DNA from: Pseudomonas sp. ATCC PTA-122608
Lineage (GTDB): Bacteria; Pseudomonadota; Gammaproteobacteria; Pseudomonadales; Pseudomonadaceae
Assembly (NCBI RefSeq): GCF_001952855.1
Contig: NZ_LPNO01000024.1
Span: 209,627-273,626 of the forward strand
Length of the DNA stretch: 64,000 bases
Direction of reading: 5' to 3'
Shown here: in pieces, positions 8,374-16,790 of the stretch
Numbering within the stretch: the stretch's first letter is position 1
Layout of the letters: the number at the start of each line of letters is the position of its first letter
Notes under the pieces: model-generated
The model's input: only the letters and a program-made list of their open reading frames with translations
The model's database searches: none
What the model was told of the DNA's origin: nothing
Translations under genes and position numbers: made by a program

Positions 8374-10680
8374 TCACCGCGGCACCACGCGAATCACCGC
8401 CCGAGGCCCCAAATCGGGAATCGCCTTATCCACCGAAGGCAACTGCGGCGCCTGCACATCCGGCATCGCCCAACTGCGCTCCGGCTGCAACCCACCCTGG
8501 GCCCTGCGCATAAACTCATAACGATTGAGCGTAATACTGCGCCCCGCCCCACTGTCGCGAATAATGTAAGGCCGCAAAAACACCATCAAATTCGTCTTCG
8601 TCACACCGCGCTTTTCATTCCGGAACAACGCCCCCAACCCGGGAATATCCGACAACCACGGCACCGCGTCATTGCTTTGGCTGTACCCATCCTGCAACAA
8701 CCCGCCGAGCACCATGATCTGCCCGTCATCCAGCAAAATACTCGTATCAATCGCCCGCTTGTTCGTCACCGTCCCGGCATCCACCGAAGCCCGCGTGTCG
8801 ACACTGCTGACCTCCTGATAAATATCCAGCTTCACCGTCCCACCCTCGGAAATCTGCGGCCGCACGTTCAACTTCAGCCCCACCTCCTCCCGCTGTACCG
8901 TCTGGAACGGGTTATTGCTGGTCCCGCCGCCACCAGTCACATAACTGCCAGTGACGAAAGGAATCGTCTGCCCCACAAAAATACTCGCCGCCTCGTTATC
9001 CAGAGTCAGCAGGTTCGGCGTCGACAACACATTGGTCCCGCCCTTGCTCTTCAACGCCCGGGCCAACACCTTGAGATCGAGCACCTTGCCAATCCCCGGA
9101 ATATCCACCGTGCCGTCCACCAGCCCGATGTTCAAACCCTTGGGCAGCACATCAATGCTGGTCTTGCTGGTAGGCGTTCCATTCAAGCCGCTGCCACCCA
9201 GGTTCACTCCACCAAAGCCACCCTTCCCACCCAGATTCCCCGCCTGCCACTGCACCCCGAACTCGCTGGCATCGTCCTCGCTTACCTCGACGATCAAGCT
9301 CTCGATCACCACCTGGGCACGACGCTGGTCGAGCATGTCGATCACCTCACGCAGGTTGCGATACAGCGGGTCCGGCGCGGAGATCAGCAGGGTGTTGGTG
9401 GTAGCGTCCGCCTGGATCGTCACACCACCGGCGCTGAACGCGGTGTTCTGGTCGCTGGAGGACGAAGCACCGGCGGCACTGGTGTCTTGCCCATAACCGC
9501 TGGGCTGGGCAGTGCCGCTGCCGGTGGGGGTGCCGCTGCTGTTCTGGGTGCTGCCCTGGCCGGTCTGGGTGTTGCCGCCCATGCTGCTCAGTTTGCCCCG
9601 TGCATTGTCACTGGTACCGGTGTCGCTTTCGCCAGTGAGCAAGCCCCGCAGCGACTGCGCCAACTTGCCGGCCTGGGCGTTGCGCAGGTACACCACGTGC
9701 ATATTGCTCGGGTTGCTCTGGGCATTGTCCAGCTTGTAGATCAGGTTGCGCGCCAGCTCGGTGCGCTCCGGGCTGCCGGCGCGGATGATGATGGAGTTGG
9801 AACGCGGATCACCGATCACGCTGATTTTCTGGGTCTGGTCGGCGCCCTGGGTTTCGAGGAGTTCCGAGACCATGGCGGCGATGTCCACGGCGATGCCGTT
9901 CTGCACTTTCACCACGTCGGTGTCGATGGCGCTCGGGGTGTCGATGCCGTCGATGATCTGCGCCACTCGCGCGAGGTTTTCCGCGTAGTCGGTGATGACG
10001 ATGCTGTTGTTGCCGGGGTAGGCGTTGATCGGGTTGTTCGGCGACACGATGGGGCGCAGCACCGGGATCAGGTTTACCGCGTTTTCGTATTGCAGGCGGA
10101 AGGTGCGGGTCTGCATGCCCTGCCCGCCCGGGTTGGCGCCGCTGTAGATCGGCCCGCCCAACAGCTTCGCGTCTGCCTCCGGCACCACCTGGGCCACGCC
10201 ACCCACGTCGACCACGCTGAAGCCCTGCATGCGCAGCGCCGCCAGCAGCATGTCGTAGGCCTGATGCGCTGGTACCTGACCCTCGCTGACCAGGGTCAGG
10301 TTGCCTTTCACCCGTGGGTCCACCAGGAATTGCTGGCCGGTGGCGCGGGACAAGGCGCGCACCACGGCCTGGATGTCGGCGTCGACGAAGTTCAGTTGCA
10401 CCGGTTGATCACCCAGCGGGTTGCGCGCCTTGGCCGGGGCGGCGGCGTGGCTGCGGGCGCTGTTGGTCACCGGGTGTTGCACTCGGGGTGGCGGCACCGG
10501 TTCGCGCTGGCGGTCCAACGCTGTGTCGCCGCTGCGCCGGGTGTCGGCCAGGGGTTGGCCAAGTTCGCTGTCCACCAGCAGCGGCGTGGGCGATTGGGGA
10601 TTGCTGCACGCTCCCAGCGCCAGCAACAGCAAAGGGGCGACCTTGCGATAAGGCGCAGCGTTGGGCAATGACCACTTCAT
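8374..10680 (-). CDS. hxcQ: type II outer-membrane secretin HxcQ (GspD), lipoprotein
   Basis: The 768-aa secretin forms the outer-membrane channel. The N-terminus is a lipoprotein signal with lipobox LALGAC (Cys25). This fits the self-piloting liposecretin described for P. aeruginosa HxcQ, which needs no separate pilotin. N0 (about 90-165) and N1-N3 domains follow, with NNPINAYPGNNSIVITDYAEN and NSIIIRAG. N3 contains a long Gly/Ser/Thr/Gln-rich insertion at about 350-420. The C-terminal secretin domain includes LLTLDNEAASIFVGQTIPF and VPWLSDIPGLGALF. The ATG overlaps the hxcZ stop by four bases, showing coupling to the upstream block. Confidence 0.95.
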   Translation of the reverse strand: MKWSLPNAAPYRKVAPLLLLALGACSNPQSPTPLLVDSELGQPLADTRRSGDTALDRQREPVPPPRVQHPVTNSARSHAAAPAKARNPLGDQPVQLNFVDADIQAVVRALSRATGQQFLVDPRVKGNLTLVSEGQVPAHQAYDMLLAALRMQGFSVVDVGGVAQVVPEADAKLLGGPIYSGANPGGQGMQTRTFRLQYENAVNLIPVLRPIVSPNNPINAYPGNNSIVITDYAENLARVAQIIDGIDTPSAIDTDVVKVQNGIAVDIAAMVSELLETQGADQTQKISVIGDPRSNSIIIRAGSPERTELARNLIYKLDNAQSNPSNMHVVYLRNAQAGKLAQSLRGLLTGESDTGTSDNARGKLSSMGGNTQTGQGSTQNSSGTPTGSGTAQPSGYGQDTSAAGASSSSDQNTAFSAGGVTIQADATTNTLLISAPDPLYRNLREVIDMLDQRRAQVVIESLIVEVSEDDASEFGVQWQAGNLGGKGGFGGVNLGGSGLNGTPTSKTSIDVLPKGLNIGLVDGTVDIPGIGKVLDLKVLARALKSKGGTNVLSTPNLLTLDNEAASIFVGQTIPFVTGSYVTGGGGTSNNPFQTVQREEVGLKLNVRPQISEGGTVKLDIYQEVSSVDTRASVDAGTVTNKRAIDTSILLDDGQIMVLGGLLQDGYSQSNDAVPWLSDIPGLGALFRNEKRGVTKTNLMVFLRPYIIRDSGAGRSITLNRYEFMRRAQGGLQPERSWAMPDVQAPQLPSVDKAIPDLGPRAVIRVVPR

Positions 10681-11201
10681 GAAGCTTCCTTAGCGCCAGG
10701 CGCCTGATCCATGCGAACGGTCCCGGACAAAGTGCCGGCCGAGTTTGAAGGGGTGGCAGCGCCTGCGCGTTGCAGGCGGGCCTCGGAGACGTCCAGGGAG
10801 AACGGCCGGGGGTTGGCCAGCAGCCAGTCGATCACGGCATCCGCCGGGGCCTCCTCGAGGGTCAGGCTCCAACTGCCGGTGTCCTGCGCCTGCAATTGAT
10901 AGCGGCCCTGCAAGCCGGCGTTGTCGAGGGACTGGTGCAAGGCGGTTTCCAGGTCACTGCTGCGCGGGGCTGCGGCGACACCCTGCAACAGCACCTGCAA
11001 TGCCTCGGCCTGGCTGCGCAGTTTCGGGGTTTCGGCTTGCCAGTAATCGATCTTCTTCAGCGGTGGCTGGATCAGCAGCAACCAGGTCAACAGACCCGCC
11101 AGCACCAGGCCAGCGCCCACCAGCAGACGTTTTTCACGCACGGCCAGACCGTTCCAGAACACCTGGGCCCGGCTGCGCAGAAGCTGCCAGCGCTTATTCA
11201 T
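10677..11201 (-). CDS. hxcZ: type II assembly-platform protein HxcZ (GspM)
   Basis: The 174-aa product is a short bitopic protein with a cytoplasmic N-terminus, one membrane helix (about 24-46, LLVGAGLVLAGLLTWLLLI) and a periplasmic ferredoxin-like domain. This is the GspM layout. GspM partners GspL and GspF in the inner-membrane platform. The ATG at 11201 lies inside the end of hxcY (8-base overlap) with GAGG upstream. GspM sequences are poorly conserved, so the call also rests on position between hxcY and hxcQ. Confidence 0.85.
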   Translation of the reverse strand: MNKRWQLLRSRAQVFWNGLAVREKRLLVGAGLVLAGLLTWLLLIQPPLKKIDYWQAETPKLRSQAEALQVLLQGVAAAPRSSDLETALHQSLDNAGLQGRYQLQAQDTGSWSLTLEEAPADAVIDWLLANPRPFSLDVSEARLQRAGAATPSNSAGTLSGTVRMDQAPGAKEAS

Positions 11202-12315
11202 CTTCGACCTCGTCGTCCGCATCGTCTGTATCGGCTTCAACGCGCTCGCCGAGCGGGCCGACGGTCCAGCCCTGGTCGTCGCGGGTGGCGCCGAACCCGG
11301 CCTGGGCCAGCAGCGCCTGCCCGTCAGCCGCCAGCGCCGGGCTGCGGGTGTCGGGCAGCAGGCTCACCTGCAGACGGCCTTTTTCGTATGTCAGGCTCTC
11401 GACGCCACCCGCCATGGACGGCAGGCTGCTGCCCGCCAGTGCGAGCAAGCCGGTGAAGCGTTGGCCAGGCTCGCTCGCGGCGCCATTTTGGCGGGCAGCC
11501 AATTGCTGACGGGCTTGTTGCAGCGGGTTGAGAATTACCGGCAGCTCGGGGAAGGCCTGGCGCACTTGCTGGTTCATCTGCGCCTTGAGGCGTTGGCCTT
11601 CGTCGACCTGGCGGGCGGCGTAGAGGTTCAGGCCCAGGGTCCAGATGGCGACCGCCAGCGCTGTGCACGCCGCCGCCCTGCCCCAGCCTCCGGTTGCCGC
11701 CTGCTGAAGCCGACCGTGCAAACCCCAGCCCGGCAATGGTCCACGCCAACGGGCATCGCCTGTCACTTGATGTACATCGACGCCGGTGGCCAGCAGATCA
11801 TCCAGCGCGGGCTGTCCCAACGGATGCACCGCACCCTGCTGGACACTGAGGCGCAGCAGTAAATGCCCGTCGCTTAATGCCGCGCTCGGTTGCTCGCCGA
11901 CCGGCAACGCATACGGCGCCGGGTACAGCCCGCGCACTTTGATTTTCAGCTGGGTGGTTATCCGGCCCAAGTGTTCAAGGCTGCTTTTGGGCAACCAGCC
12001 CACCTGCACCAGGCCGCTGCTTTCCCGGGGACCGTGGGCCACATGCATCAATTCCACCGGGCCAAGGATCAATGCCTGGGCCGCACAGGTCACCGCGTCG
12101 TCGACCTTGGCGGAGGGCAATTGCGGCAGCTCCAGGCTGGTCAGCAGGCTGTCCCGCGGGTGCAGGAAAAACGCCGCCGGGTTATTCGCCAGTTGCGCCA
12201 GGCTGCTCTCGCCTTGCTGACTGACCTGCCCGGCGCGGTCCAGCCAGGCGAACTGCACCGGGCTGTCGGTGGTGAGTTGATCCAGCGGCGGCAACGCAAT
12301 GCGCAAACGCTTCAT
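11194..12315 (-). CDS. hxcY: type II assembly-platform protein HxcY (GspL)
   Basis: The 373-aa product has a cytoplasmic actin-like N-terminal half, one membrane segment near 225-245 (ACTALAVAIWTLGLNLYAA) and a periplasmic C-terminal domain ending in an acidic tail. This matches GspL, which anchors the GspE ATPase to the membrane. The ATG at 12315 overlaps the hxcX stop in an ATGA arrangement; the frame upstream of it has no family similarity. Confidence 0.88.
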   Translation of the reverse strand: MKRLRIALPPLDQLTTDSPVQFAWLDRAGQVSQQGESSLAQLANNPAAFFLHPRDSLLTSLELPQLPSAKVDDAVTCAAQALILGPVELMHVAHGPRESSGLVQVGWLPKSSLEHLGRITTQLKIKVRGLYPAPYALPVGEQPSAALSDGHLLLRLSVQQGAVHPLGQPALDDLLATGVDVHQVTGDARWRGPLPGWGLHGRLQQAATGGWGRAAACTALAVAIWTLGLNLYAARQVDEGQRLKAQMNQQVRQAFPELPVILNPLQQARQQLAARQNGAASEPGQRFTGLLALAGSSLPSMAGGVESLTYEKGRLQVSLLPDTRSPALAADGQALLAQAGFGATRDDQGWTVGPLGERVEADTDDADDEVEDE

Positions 12316-13259
12316 ACGCCCACCCGCGACCAGACCACCTGGGGCTGACGGTCTTCGGGGCGATACAGCAACGCCTCCAGCGTCACCCGACGCTGCTCGC
12401 GACGGACCTGGCCCAGCACGCGAAACCACTCACTGGTGATGCCCACCTGCACCGTGTCCACCGCGACCTGTGGCATGCGCAACCGGTTGACGAAATCCCC
12501 GCGATTGATAAACCAGCGCCCGCCGTCACGCTCGGCCACCAGTGCCTGGGCCCGCGACAGGCTGAGCCCCGGCACCACGCTACTGAGCACCTCGGCGCTG
12601 GCGGTGTTGCCGTTGACCCAGGTATTGCCGGGCAGCACGCTGACGTAGCTCGCCATGCGTCGCAGCTGGCGCGGGTCGAGGCCTTCGATAGCGCTGAGGT
12701 CGGTGAGGCTGCGCAGCATCGGGTACTTGGCTGGAATCAATGGCGCCGCTGCACCGGGCGAGGTATCCCGGCTGCTGTTGAAACCACCGGTGAGTGAGGT
12801 GCTGACCTCGCGCTGGTCGTATGAGTCGATCACCCGCCGGCTGATGCGGCGGCTCACGGCCGGGTCGATGCCGATCAATTGGCACAGACGTTCGAAGCTC
12901 TGCAATTGCACGGCGTCCGGGTGTTGCTGGGTCACCAGGTTGCGCAGGTTGAACTTGCCCTGCTCGTCTTCAATCCGCCCCTCGAAAGCACCGCCGAGGG
13001 GGCGTGCCCACGGTTGATCGAGCCGGGTCAAGACGTCCTGGCGGCGTGCGTCCCAAAGGATCTGGCGACTGGTTTCCAGGCCGCCATTCAACAACCATTG
13101 CCCCTGGATACGCAGTTGTTCGGCTTCCAGGCTGCGGGTGAACACGGTCTGCCGGGTGAGCATGGCACCGGCAATCACCGCAACCACGGCCGCGATCAGC
13201 AAGGCGCTGATAATCGCCATGCCGCGCTGCTTCGCCGCTGGGGGCGAATGGCTGTTCAT
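12312..13259 (-). CDS. hxcX: minor pseudopilin HxcX (GspK)
   Basis: The 315-aa product is the largest pseudopilin. It begins with a basic leader and a prepilin peptidase site, QRG before MAIISALLIAAVVAVIAG. It lacks the Glu at +5 that other pseudopilins have, which is diagnostic of GspK. The central alpha domain includes DEQGKFNLRNL and NGNTASAEVL. GspK caps the pseudopilus tip with GspI and GspJ. The start at 13259 has AAGG upstream and directly precedes the leader; the frame continues to 13757 only as an overlap with hxcT. Confidence 0.92.
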   Translation of the reverse strand: MNSHSPPAAKQRGMAIISALLIAAVVAVIAGAMLTRQTVFTRSLEAEQLRIQGQWLLNGGLETSRQILWDARRQDVLTRLDQPWARPLGGAFEGRIEDEQGKFNLRNLVTQQHPDAVQLQSFERLCQLIGIDPAVSRRISRRVIDSYDQREVSTSLTGGFNSSRDTSPGAAAPLIPAKYPMLRSLTDLSAIEGLDPRQLRRMASYVSVLPGNTWVNGNTASAEVLSSVVPGLSLSRAQALVAERDGGRWFINRGDFVNRLRMPQVAVDTVQVGITSEWFRVLGQVRREQRRVTLEALLYRPEDRQPQVVWSRVGV

Positions 13260-13267
13260 CGCCGGCC

Positions 13268-13705
13268 TTATAACTGCCAGGAGCCGATATCGGCATTCAC
13301 GCCGTCGCCCTCGGGTTTCCCGTCGGCGCCGAGAGAGAACACATCCACTTCGCCGTTGGCCCCTGGGTTGAGGTAGTGATAAGGGTTGCCCCACGGGTCG
13401 TTGGGCAGGCGTTCGAGGTAGGCACGCCAGTTGCTGTTTTTCGCATCGGCCGGGCGCTCCACCAGCACCTTCAAGCCCTGGTTCATGCTGGGATACGAGC
13501 CGTGGTCGAGGCGGTAGAGTTTCAGGGCCTGCATCAGCCCGCCAATGTCCTGTTTGGCGGCCGTGGCCCGCGCCTGGTCCGGGCGATCGAGCACCTTGGG
13601 CACCACCAGCGCCGCCAGAATCCCCAGGATCACCACGACCACCATGATCTCGATCAAGGTGAAGCCACGCTGCCTGCGTGGGGAGGTGAAGTGTGCGATA
13701 TCCAT
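13268..13705 (-). CDS. hxcT: major pseudopilin HxcT (GspG)
   Basis: The 145-aa major pseudopilin has a short leader, the cleavage site RG before FTLIEIMVVVVILGILAALV (with Glu at +5), and the GspG C-terminal region DPWGNPYHYLNPG. It polymerises into the periplasmic pseudopilus. The start at 13705 has AAGGAA upstream. It is the first gene of the minus-strand block hxcT-X-Y-Z-Q and is divergent from hxcV. The 148-bp space between them, containing the dyad ACATG-N5-CATGT at about 13752-13766, should hold promoters for both. Confidence 0.95.
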   Translation of the reverse strand: MDIAHFTSPRRQRGFTLIEIMVVVVILGILAALVVPKVLDRPDQARATAAKQDIGGLMQALKLYRLDHGSYPSMNQGLKVLVERPADAKNSNWRAYLERLPNDPWGNPYHYLNPGANGEVDVFSLGADGKPEGDGVNADIGSWQL

Positions 13706-13853
13706 CTCGACATTCCTTGGCTTGAGTGCATTTCGTGGCGCAGTGTTGCAAGAACACATGTCAGTCATGTTGAAAATCCTCGGGAGCTTTGGTCGCCAAT
13801 CGGTCAACTGCGGGGGCTAGTCTGCGGGCCTGATTCCCGGTTTTGAGTACGCC

Positions 13854-14252
13854 ATGGGCGGCCCCCGCAACGAGCAAGGTTTCACCCTGATTGAAGTGTT
13901 GGTGGCACTGGCGATCATCGCCGTGGCCATGGCCGCAGCCGTGCGCGTGGCCGGGTTGATGACCACCAGCAACGGCCTGCTGCGGGACAAGTCGATGGCG
14001 CTGCTGGCGGCCCAGAGTCGCCTGGCGGAACTGCGCCTGGAAGGTCGGGTAAACCCCGGGCGCAAGACCTTCGATTGCGACCAGGGCCGGCTGAAACTGC
14101 GTTGCGAACAGACCATCAGCAACGGGCCGGATGGGCGCATGTTCCAGGTCAGCGTGCAAGTGCTGGACGCGACCCGTGAAGCGCCGCCCCTGGCGCGCCT
14201 GGAAACCTTGATGGGGCGCCCGCCGGTGAAGCGCCCGGTTACTGCCGAATGA
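13854..14252 (+). CDS. hxcV: minor pseudopilin HxcV (GspI)
   Basis: The 132-aa product starts with a 9-residue leader followed by FTLIEVLVALAIIAVAMAAA, with Glu at +5 after prepilin peptidase cleavage. AAQSRLAELRLEGR and the small C-terminal domain fit GspI, the hub of the tip complex. The ribosome-binding site is weak. Its 3' end overlaps the end of the convergent hxcP by 14 bases. Confidence 0.88.
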   Translation: MGGPRNEQGFTLIEVLVALAIIAVAMAAAVRVAGLMTTSNGLLRDKSMALLAAQSRLAELRLEGRVNPGRKTFDCDQGRLKLRCEQTISNGPDGRMFQVSVQVLDATREAPPLARLETLMGRPPVKRPVTAE

Positions 14253-14670
14253 GGCTTGGCAAGGCCGGGCCGTCGGGCAACTTGTCGAGGGGCACGCGGA
14301 TTTTTTCAGTACCACGTTCGATCTCCACGCTATCGCCTTCAATGGCCGTCAACCGCACGCCGGGACTTAGCCGCTCACCCAACAAAAAGCTGCGGGGCGG
14401 CCCGTCGTTGAGACTGAGGATCGCCACCGCACCACCGGCCCCGGCGAGCACCCCGGAGACCTTGATCTGCATCACCGCCGGGGTATTCGAAAACCACTGC
14501 ACGGCAGGGTTGTCACTGCGGGCGGCCAGTGCCTGGGGTGCGGCTTGCGGGGTGTGGGACTCGGCCGACGTGAGCAGCAACGGCGTCCAGGTCGCCACCC
14601 CTGCCAGCGCCGCTAACAACGCCAAAGCCTGGACGCCATGGGCGGGTGAAAAACGATGGGCGAATGCCAT
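14239..14670 (-). CDS. hxcP: type II secretion component HxcP (GspC)
   Basis: The 143-aa product has a short cytoplasmic N-terminus, one membrane segment (about 14-34) and a periplasmic homology region (about 55-140) with IKVSGVLAGAGGAVAILSLNDGP. It is short for GspC because no C-terminal PDZ or coiled-coil domain follows. GspC links the inner-membrane platform to the secretin. It is convergent with hxcV and divergent from hxcU, whose start is 86 bp away. The call rests on the domain and on every other Hxc component being present nearby. Confidence 0.85.
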   Translation of the reverse strand: MAFAHRFSPAHGVQALALLAALAGVATWTPLLLTSAESHTPQAAPQALAARSDNPAVQWFSNTPAVMQIKVSGVLAGAGGAVAILSLNDGPPRSFLLGERLSPGVRLTAIEGDSVEIERGTEKIRVPLDKLPDGPALPSLIRQ

Positions 14671-14755
14671 GGGCGGGACCTCCTGTTTGTCCGTTGCCTC
14701 AGGCTACAGGGCAATTCGCACCTTTTTATTTCAGCGGTTGATCAGGGAGCAAAAA

Positions 14756-15208
14756 ATGAAACAGCAGGGCTTCACGTTGATCGAGTTGATGGTGGTGTTG
14801 GTGATCATCGGCATCGCCAGTGCGGCCATCAGCCTGAGCATCAAGCCTGATCCGCTGCACCTGCTGCGCAAGGACGCGGAACGCTTGAGCCAGTTGCTGC
14901 AGGTAGCCCAGGCCGAGGCTCGCGCGGATGGCCGGGCGATTACCTGGAAGGCGGATGCCAAGGGGTTTCGCTTCAGCCGCGTTACGGATGATGGGTTGGG
15001 GTTGGAGAACTTCAGTGGTGATCAGCAACTGCGTCCGCGGGCCTGGGACAGCACGCCGATGCAGGTGCGCATCGAGCCTGGGAAGAACCTGGTGCTGGAT
15101 GCTGAATGGGTGAATCCGCCGATGCGGGTGGTGCTGTCGGATGGGCAGCACAGCCTGAGTCTGCAACGGGATGCAGCGGGGTTGTTGCGGGTGGTGAGTC
15201 ATGAGTGA
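14756..15208 (+). CDS. hxcU: minor pseudopilin HxcU (GspH)
   Basis: The 150-aa product has a leader of only five residues (MKQQG) before FTLIELMVVLVIIGIASAA, with Glu at +5. The remainder (RLSQLLQVAQAEARADGR) is typical of GspH. AGGGAGC lies before the ATG at 14756. Its stop overlaps the hxcW start by eight bases. Confidence 0.9.
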   Translation: MKQQGFTLIELMVVLVIIGIASAAISLSIKPDPLHLLRKDAERLSQLLQVAQAEARADGRAITWKADAKGFRFSRVTDDGLGLENFSGDQQLRPRAWDSTPMQVRIEPGKNLVLDAEWVNPPMRVVLSDGQHSLSLQRDAAGLLRVVSHE

Positions 15209-15797
15209 TCAGAAGGGTTTTACGCTGATTGAGGTGATGGTGGCGATCATGTTGATGGCGGTGGTCAGTGTGATTGCCTGGCGCGGGCTGGACAGTGTGA
15301 CCCGGGCTGACCAGCATTTGCAGGCCAGCAGTGAGCAGACTGAGACCTTGTTGCGGGCGCTGAACCAGATGCAGCTGGATCTGAGTTTGCGCGCGGGGGT
15401 TGAGTTGGGGCCGCCGGTTGGGGATGAGGCGCCGAAGCCTGGGGGGTTGGCGGCGGTGTCGGTGAGGAGTTCGGATAGCAAGGGGTTTCGGTTGGAGGTG
15501 ATCCGGAGTGCTCCGGTTCCTGGGGATGGGTTGCAGCGGGTGCGGTGGTGGCTCAAGGGGGACACGCTGTATCGGGCGGCGGCACCGGCGCGGGATCGGT
15601 ATCCGCTGCCGGCGCCCAGGGATGCGGTGGCGGTGCTTGGGCAGGTCAGGGATTTGCAGGTGCGGGTTTGGGATAAGGGGTGGCGGCAGTTGAGTGGGAA
15701 TCGGCGGGATGAACCGCTGGGGATCGAGGTGGTTTTGGTGCGGGAGACGGGTCAGGGGGTGGAGCGGTATCGGCAGGTTTGGGGGGCCCTGCGGTAG
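15201..15797 (+). CDS. hxcW: minor pseudopilin HxcW (GspJ)
   Basis: The 198-aa product has the leader MSDQKG then FTLIEVMVAIMLMAVVSVIA, with Glu at +5. A large C-terminal domain with WWLKGDTLYR follows, matching GspJ of the pseudopilus tip complex. Codons here are unusually rich in G at third positions. A large repeat element begins 15 bases after the stop. Confidence 0.92.
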   Translation: MSDQKGFTLIEVMVAIMLMAVVSVIAWRGLDSVTRADQHLQASSEQTETLLRALNQMQLDLSLRAGVELGPPVGDEAPKPGGLAAVSVRSSDSKGFRLEVIRSAPVPGDGLQRVRWWLKGDTLYRAAAPARDRYPLPAPRDAVAVLGQVRDLQVRVWDKGWRQLSGNRRDEPLGIEVVLVRETGQGVERYRQVWGALR

Positions 15798-16181
15798 GGC
15801 TTTTTTGGGGGGTGTACATATCCGTTATTTGGGTGATGGCTGGTATTGGTTCCGCCCTTACGGCGGGTCACTTTTGGAAAAGAGCCCCAAAAGTAACCAA
15901 AAGGGCTCTTGCCCCACCACTCGGCTCCTCGCCTAGGCTCGGTGTGCCCGCACTCCGGCAGCACGAAGCGGGCCGCCGCGACGGGGCGTCCCTGCCCCGT
16001 CGCGGCTAAACCGGCGTCCTGCCGGTTTACCCGCTCCGTACTGCCTGCGTTCGGCCAGCGTGGTTTAACGGGGCGCCTAAGATCAAGATCAAAAGCAGAT
16101 CAAGGGCACAGCGGCCTACAGGCCGGCTTGAGTGTGGTGAAGCAACAGCAAGATCAGAAGCTAAAGCGGGCACGGTCCAAA

Positions 16182-16281
16182 TGTGGGAGCGGGCTTGCTC
16201 GCGAAGGTCGTTAACGATGACGCTGGCATTCTGGATGAACGCGGCGGTCTCAGGTTTTTCGCGAGCAAGCCCGCTCCCACA
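16182..16281. repeat. REPIN inside composite copy 2
   Basis: Both ends are of the GTGGGAGCGGGCTTGCTCGC type in inverted orientation, and the central GGTCGTTAACGATGACGC is shared with other REPINs here. Confidence 0.88.
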
Positions 16282-16570
16282 TAAAAGCAGCTTTGCTTTT
16301 GCCTTTAACACTCAAGCCGGCCGGTAGGCCGCTGTGCTCTTGCTTTTGATCTGCTTTTGATCTGGCTGCCCCATTCAGCCCGAGGCCGAACGCAGGTATT
16401 GCGGAGCGGGTAAACCGGCAGGACGCCGGTTTAGCCGCGCCGGGCCATGGATGGCCCGTCGCGGCGGCCCGCGGAGCAATACCGGAGTGAGGGAACACCG
16501 AGCCTAGGCGAGGTGCCGACAGGCGGGGCAGAGCGTTTTGGTTACTTTTGCGCTTTTCAAAAGTGACCCG

Positions 16571-16743
16571 CTGTAAGAGCCAGCCCTTTCAAGGTCTTTG
16601 GAAAAAGCCTAAAAACATGATCATTTTTTGACCAAAAGAGATGCTGACTGAACCAAATTCAACTCGTTTTTTTCTTAATTTCAGCCTGGAATAGGCGTAG
16701 GACGCGATTTAGGCAAAGACCTTGAAAGGGCTGGCTGTAAGAG
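16571..16743. mobile_element. 155-bp MITE-like element with 9-bp target duplication
   Basis: The element (16580-16734) has perfect 21-bp terminal inverted repeats, each beginning CCAGCCCTTTCAAGG, at 16580-16600 and 16714-16734. It is flanked by the direct repeat CTGTAAGAG at 16571-16579 and 16735-16743. The uninterrupted copy 1 has a single CTGTAAGAG at the equivalent place, confirming insertion. The interior is AT-rich and too short for a transposase. The parent family is not identifiable from the sequence alone. Confidence 0.9.
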
Positions 16744-16790
16744 CGGAACCCTAAGTGGCCGTTACCTAAATAACGGATATACACACCAAA

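Larger units (their letters stand above)
15812..16787. repeat. large inverted-repeat element with central REPIN, copy 2
   Basis: This fills the gap between hxcW and vreR. The left arm starts GTGTACATATCC at 15812 and the right arm ends with GGATATACACACC near 16787. The arms pair over about 300 bases each way around the REPIN at 16182-16281. The left arm is closely similar to copy 1 (TTGCCCCACCACTCGG, GCCGGTTTACCCGCTCC, GGGGCGCCTAAGATCAA). The right arm is interrupted by a 155-bp MITE-like insertion. I see no credible gene in it. Confidence 0.85.

Noticed and set aside
7654..8377. Several small open frames in the hxcR-hxcQ gap
   Set aside because: They translate a palindromic repeat that recurs elsewhere in the window; similar peptides appear from both arms and both strands.
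15909..16498. Small open frames between hxcW and vreR
   Set aside because: Same repeat family as 7521-8359, with no ribosome-binding sites.
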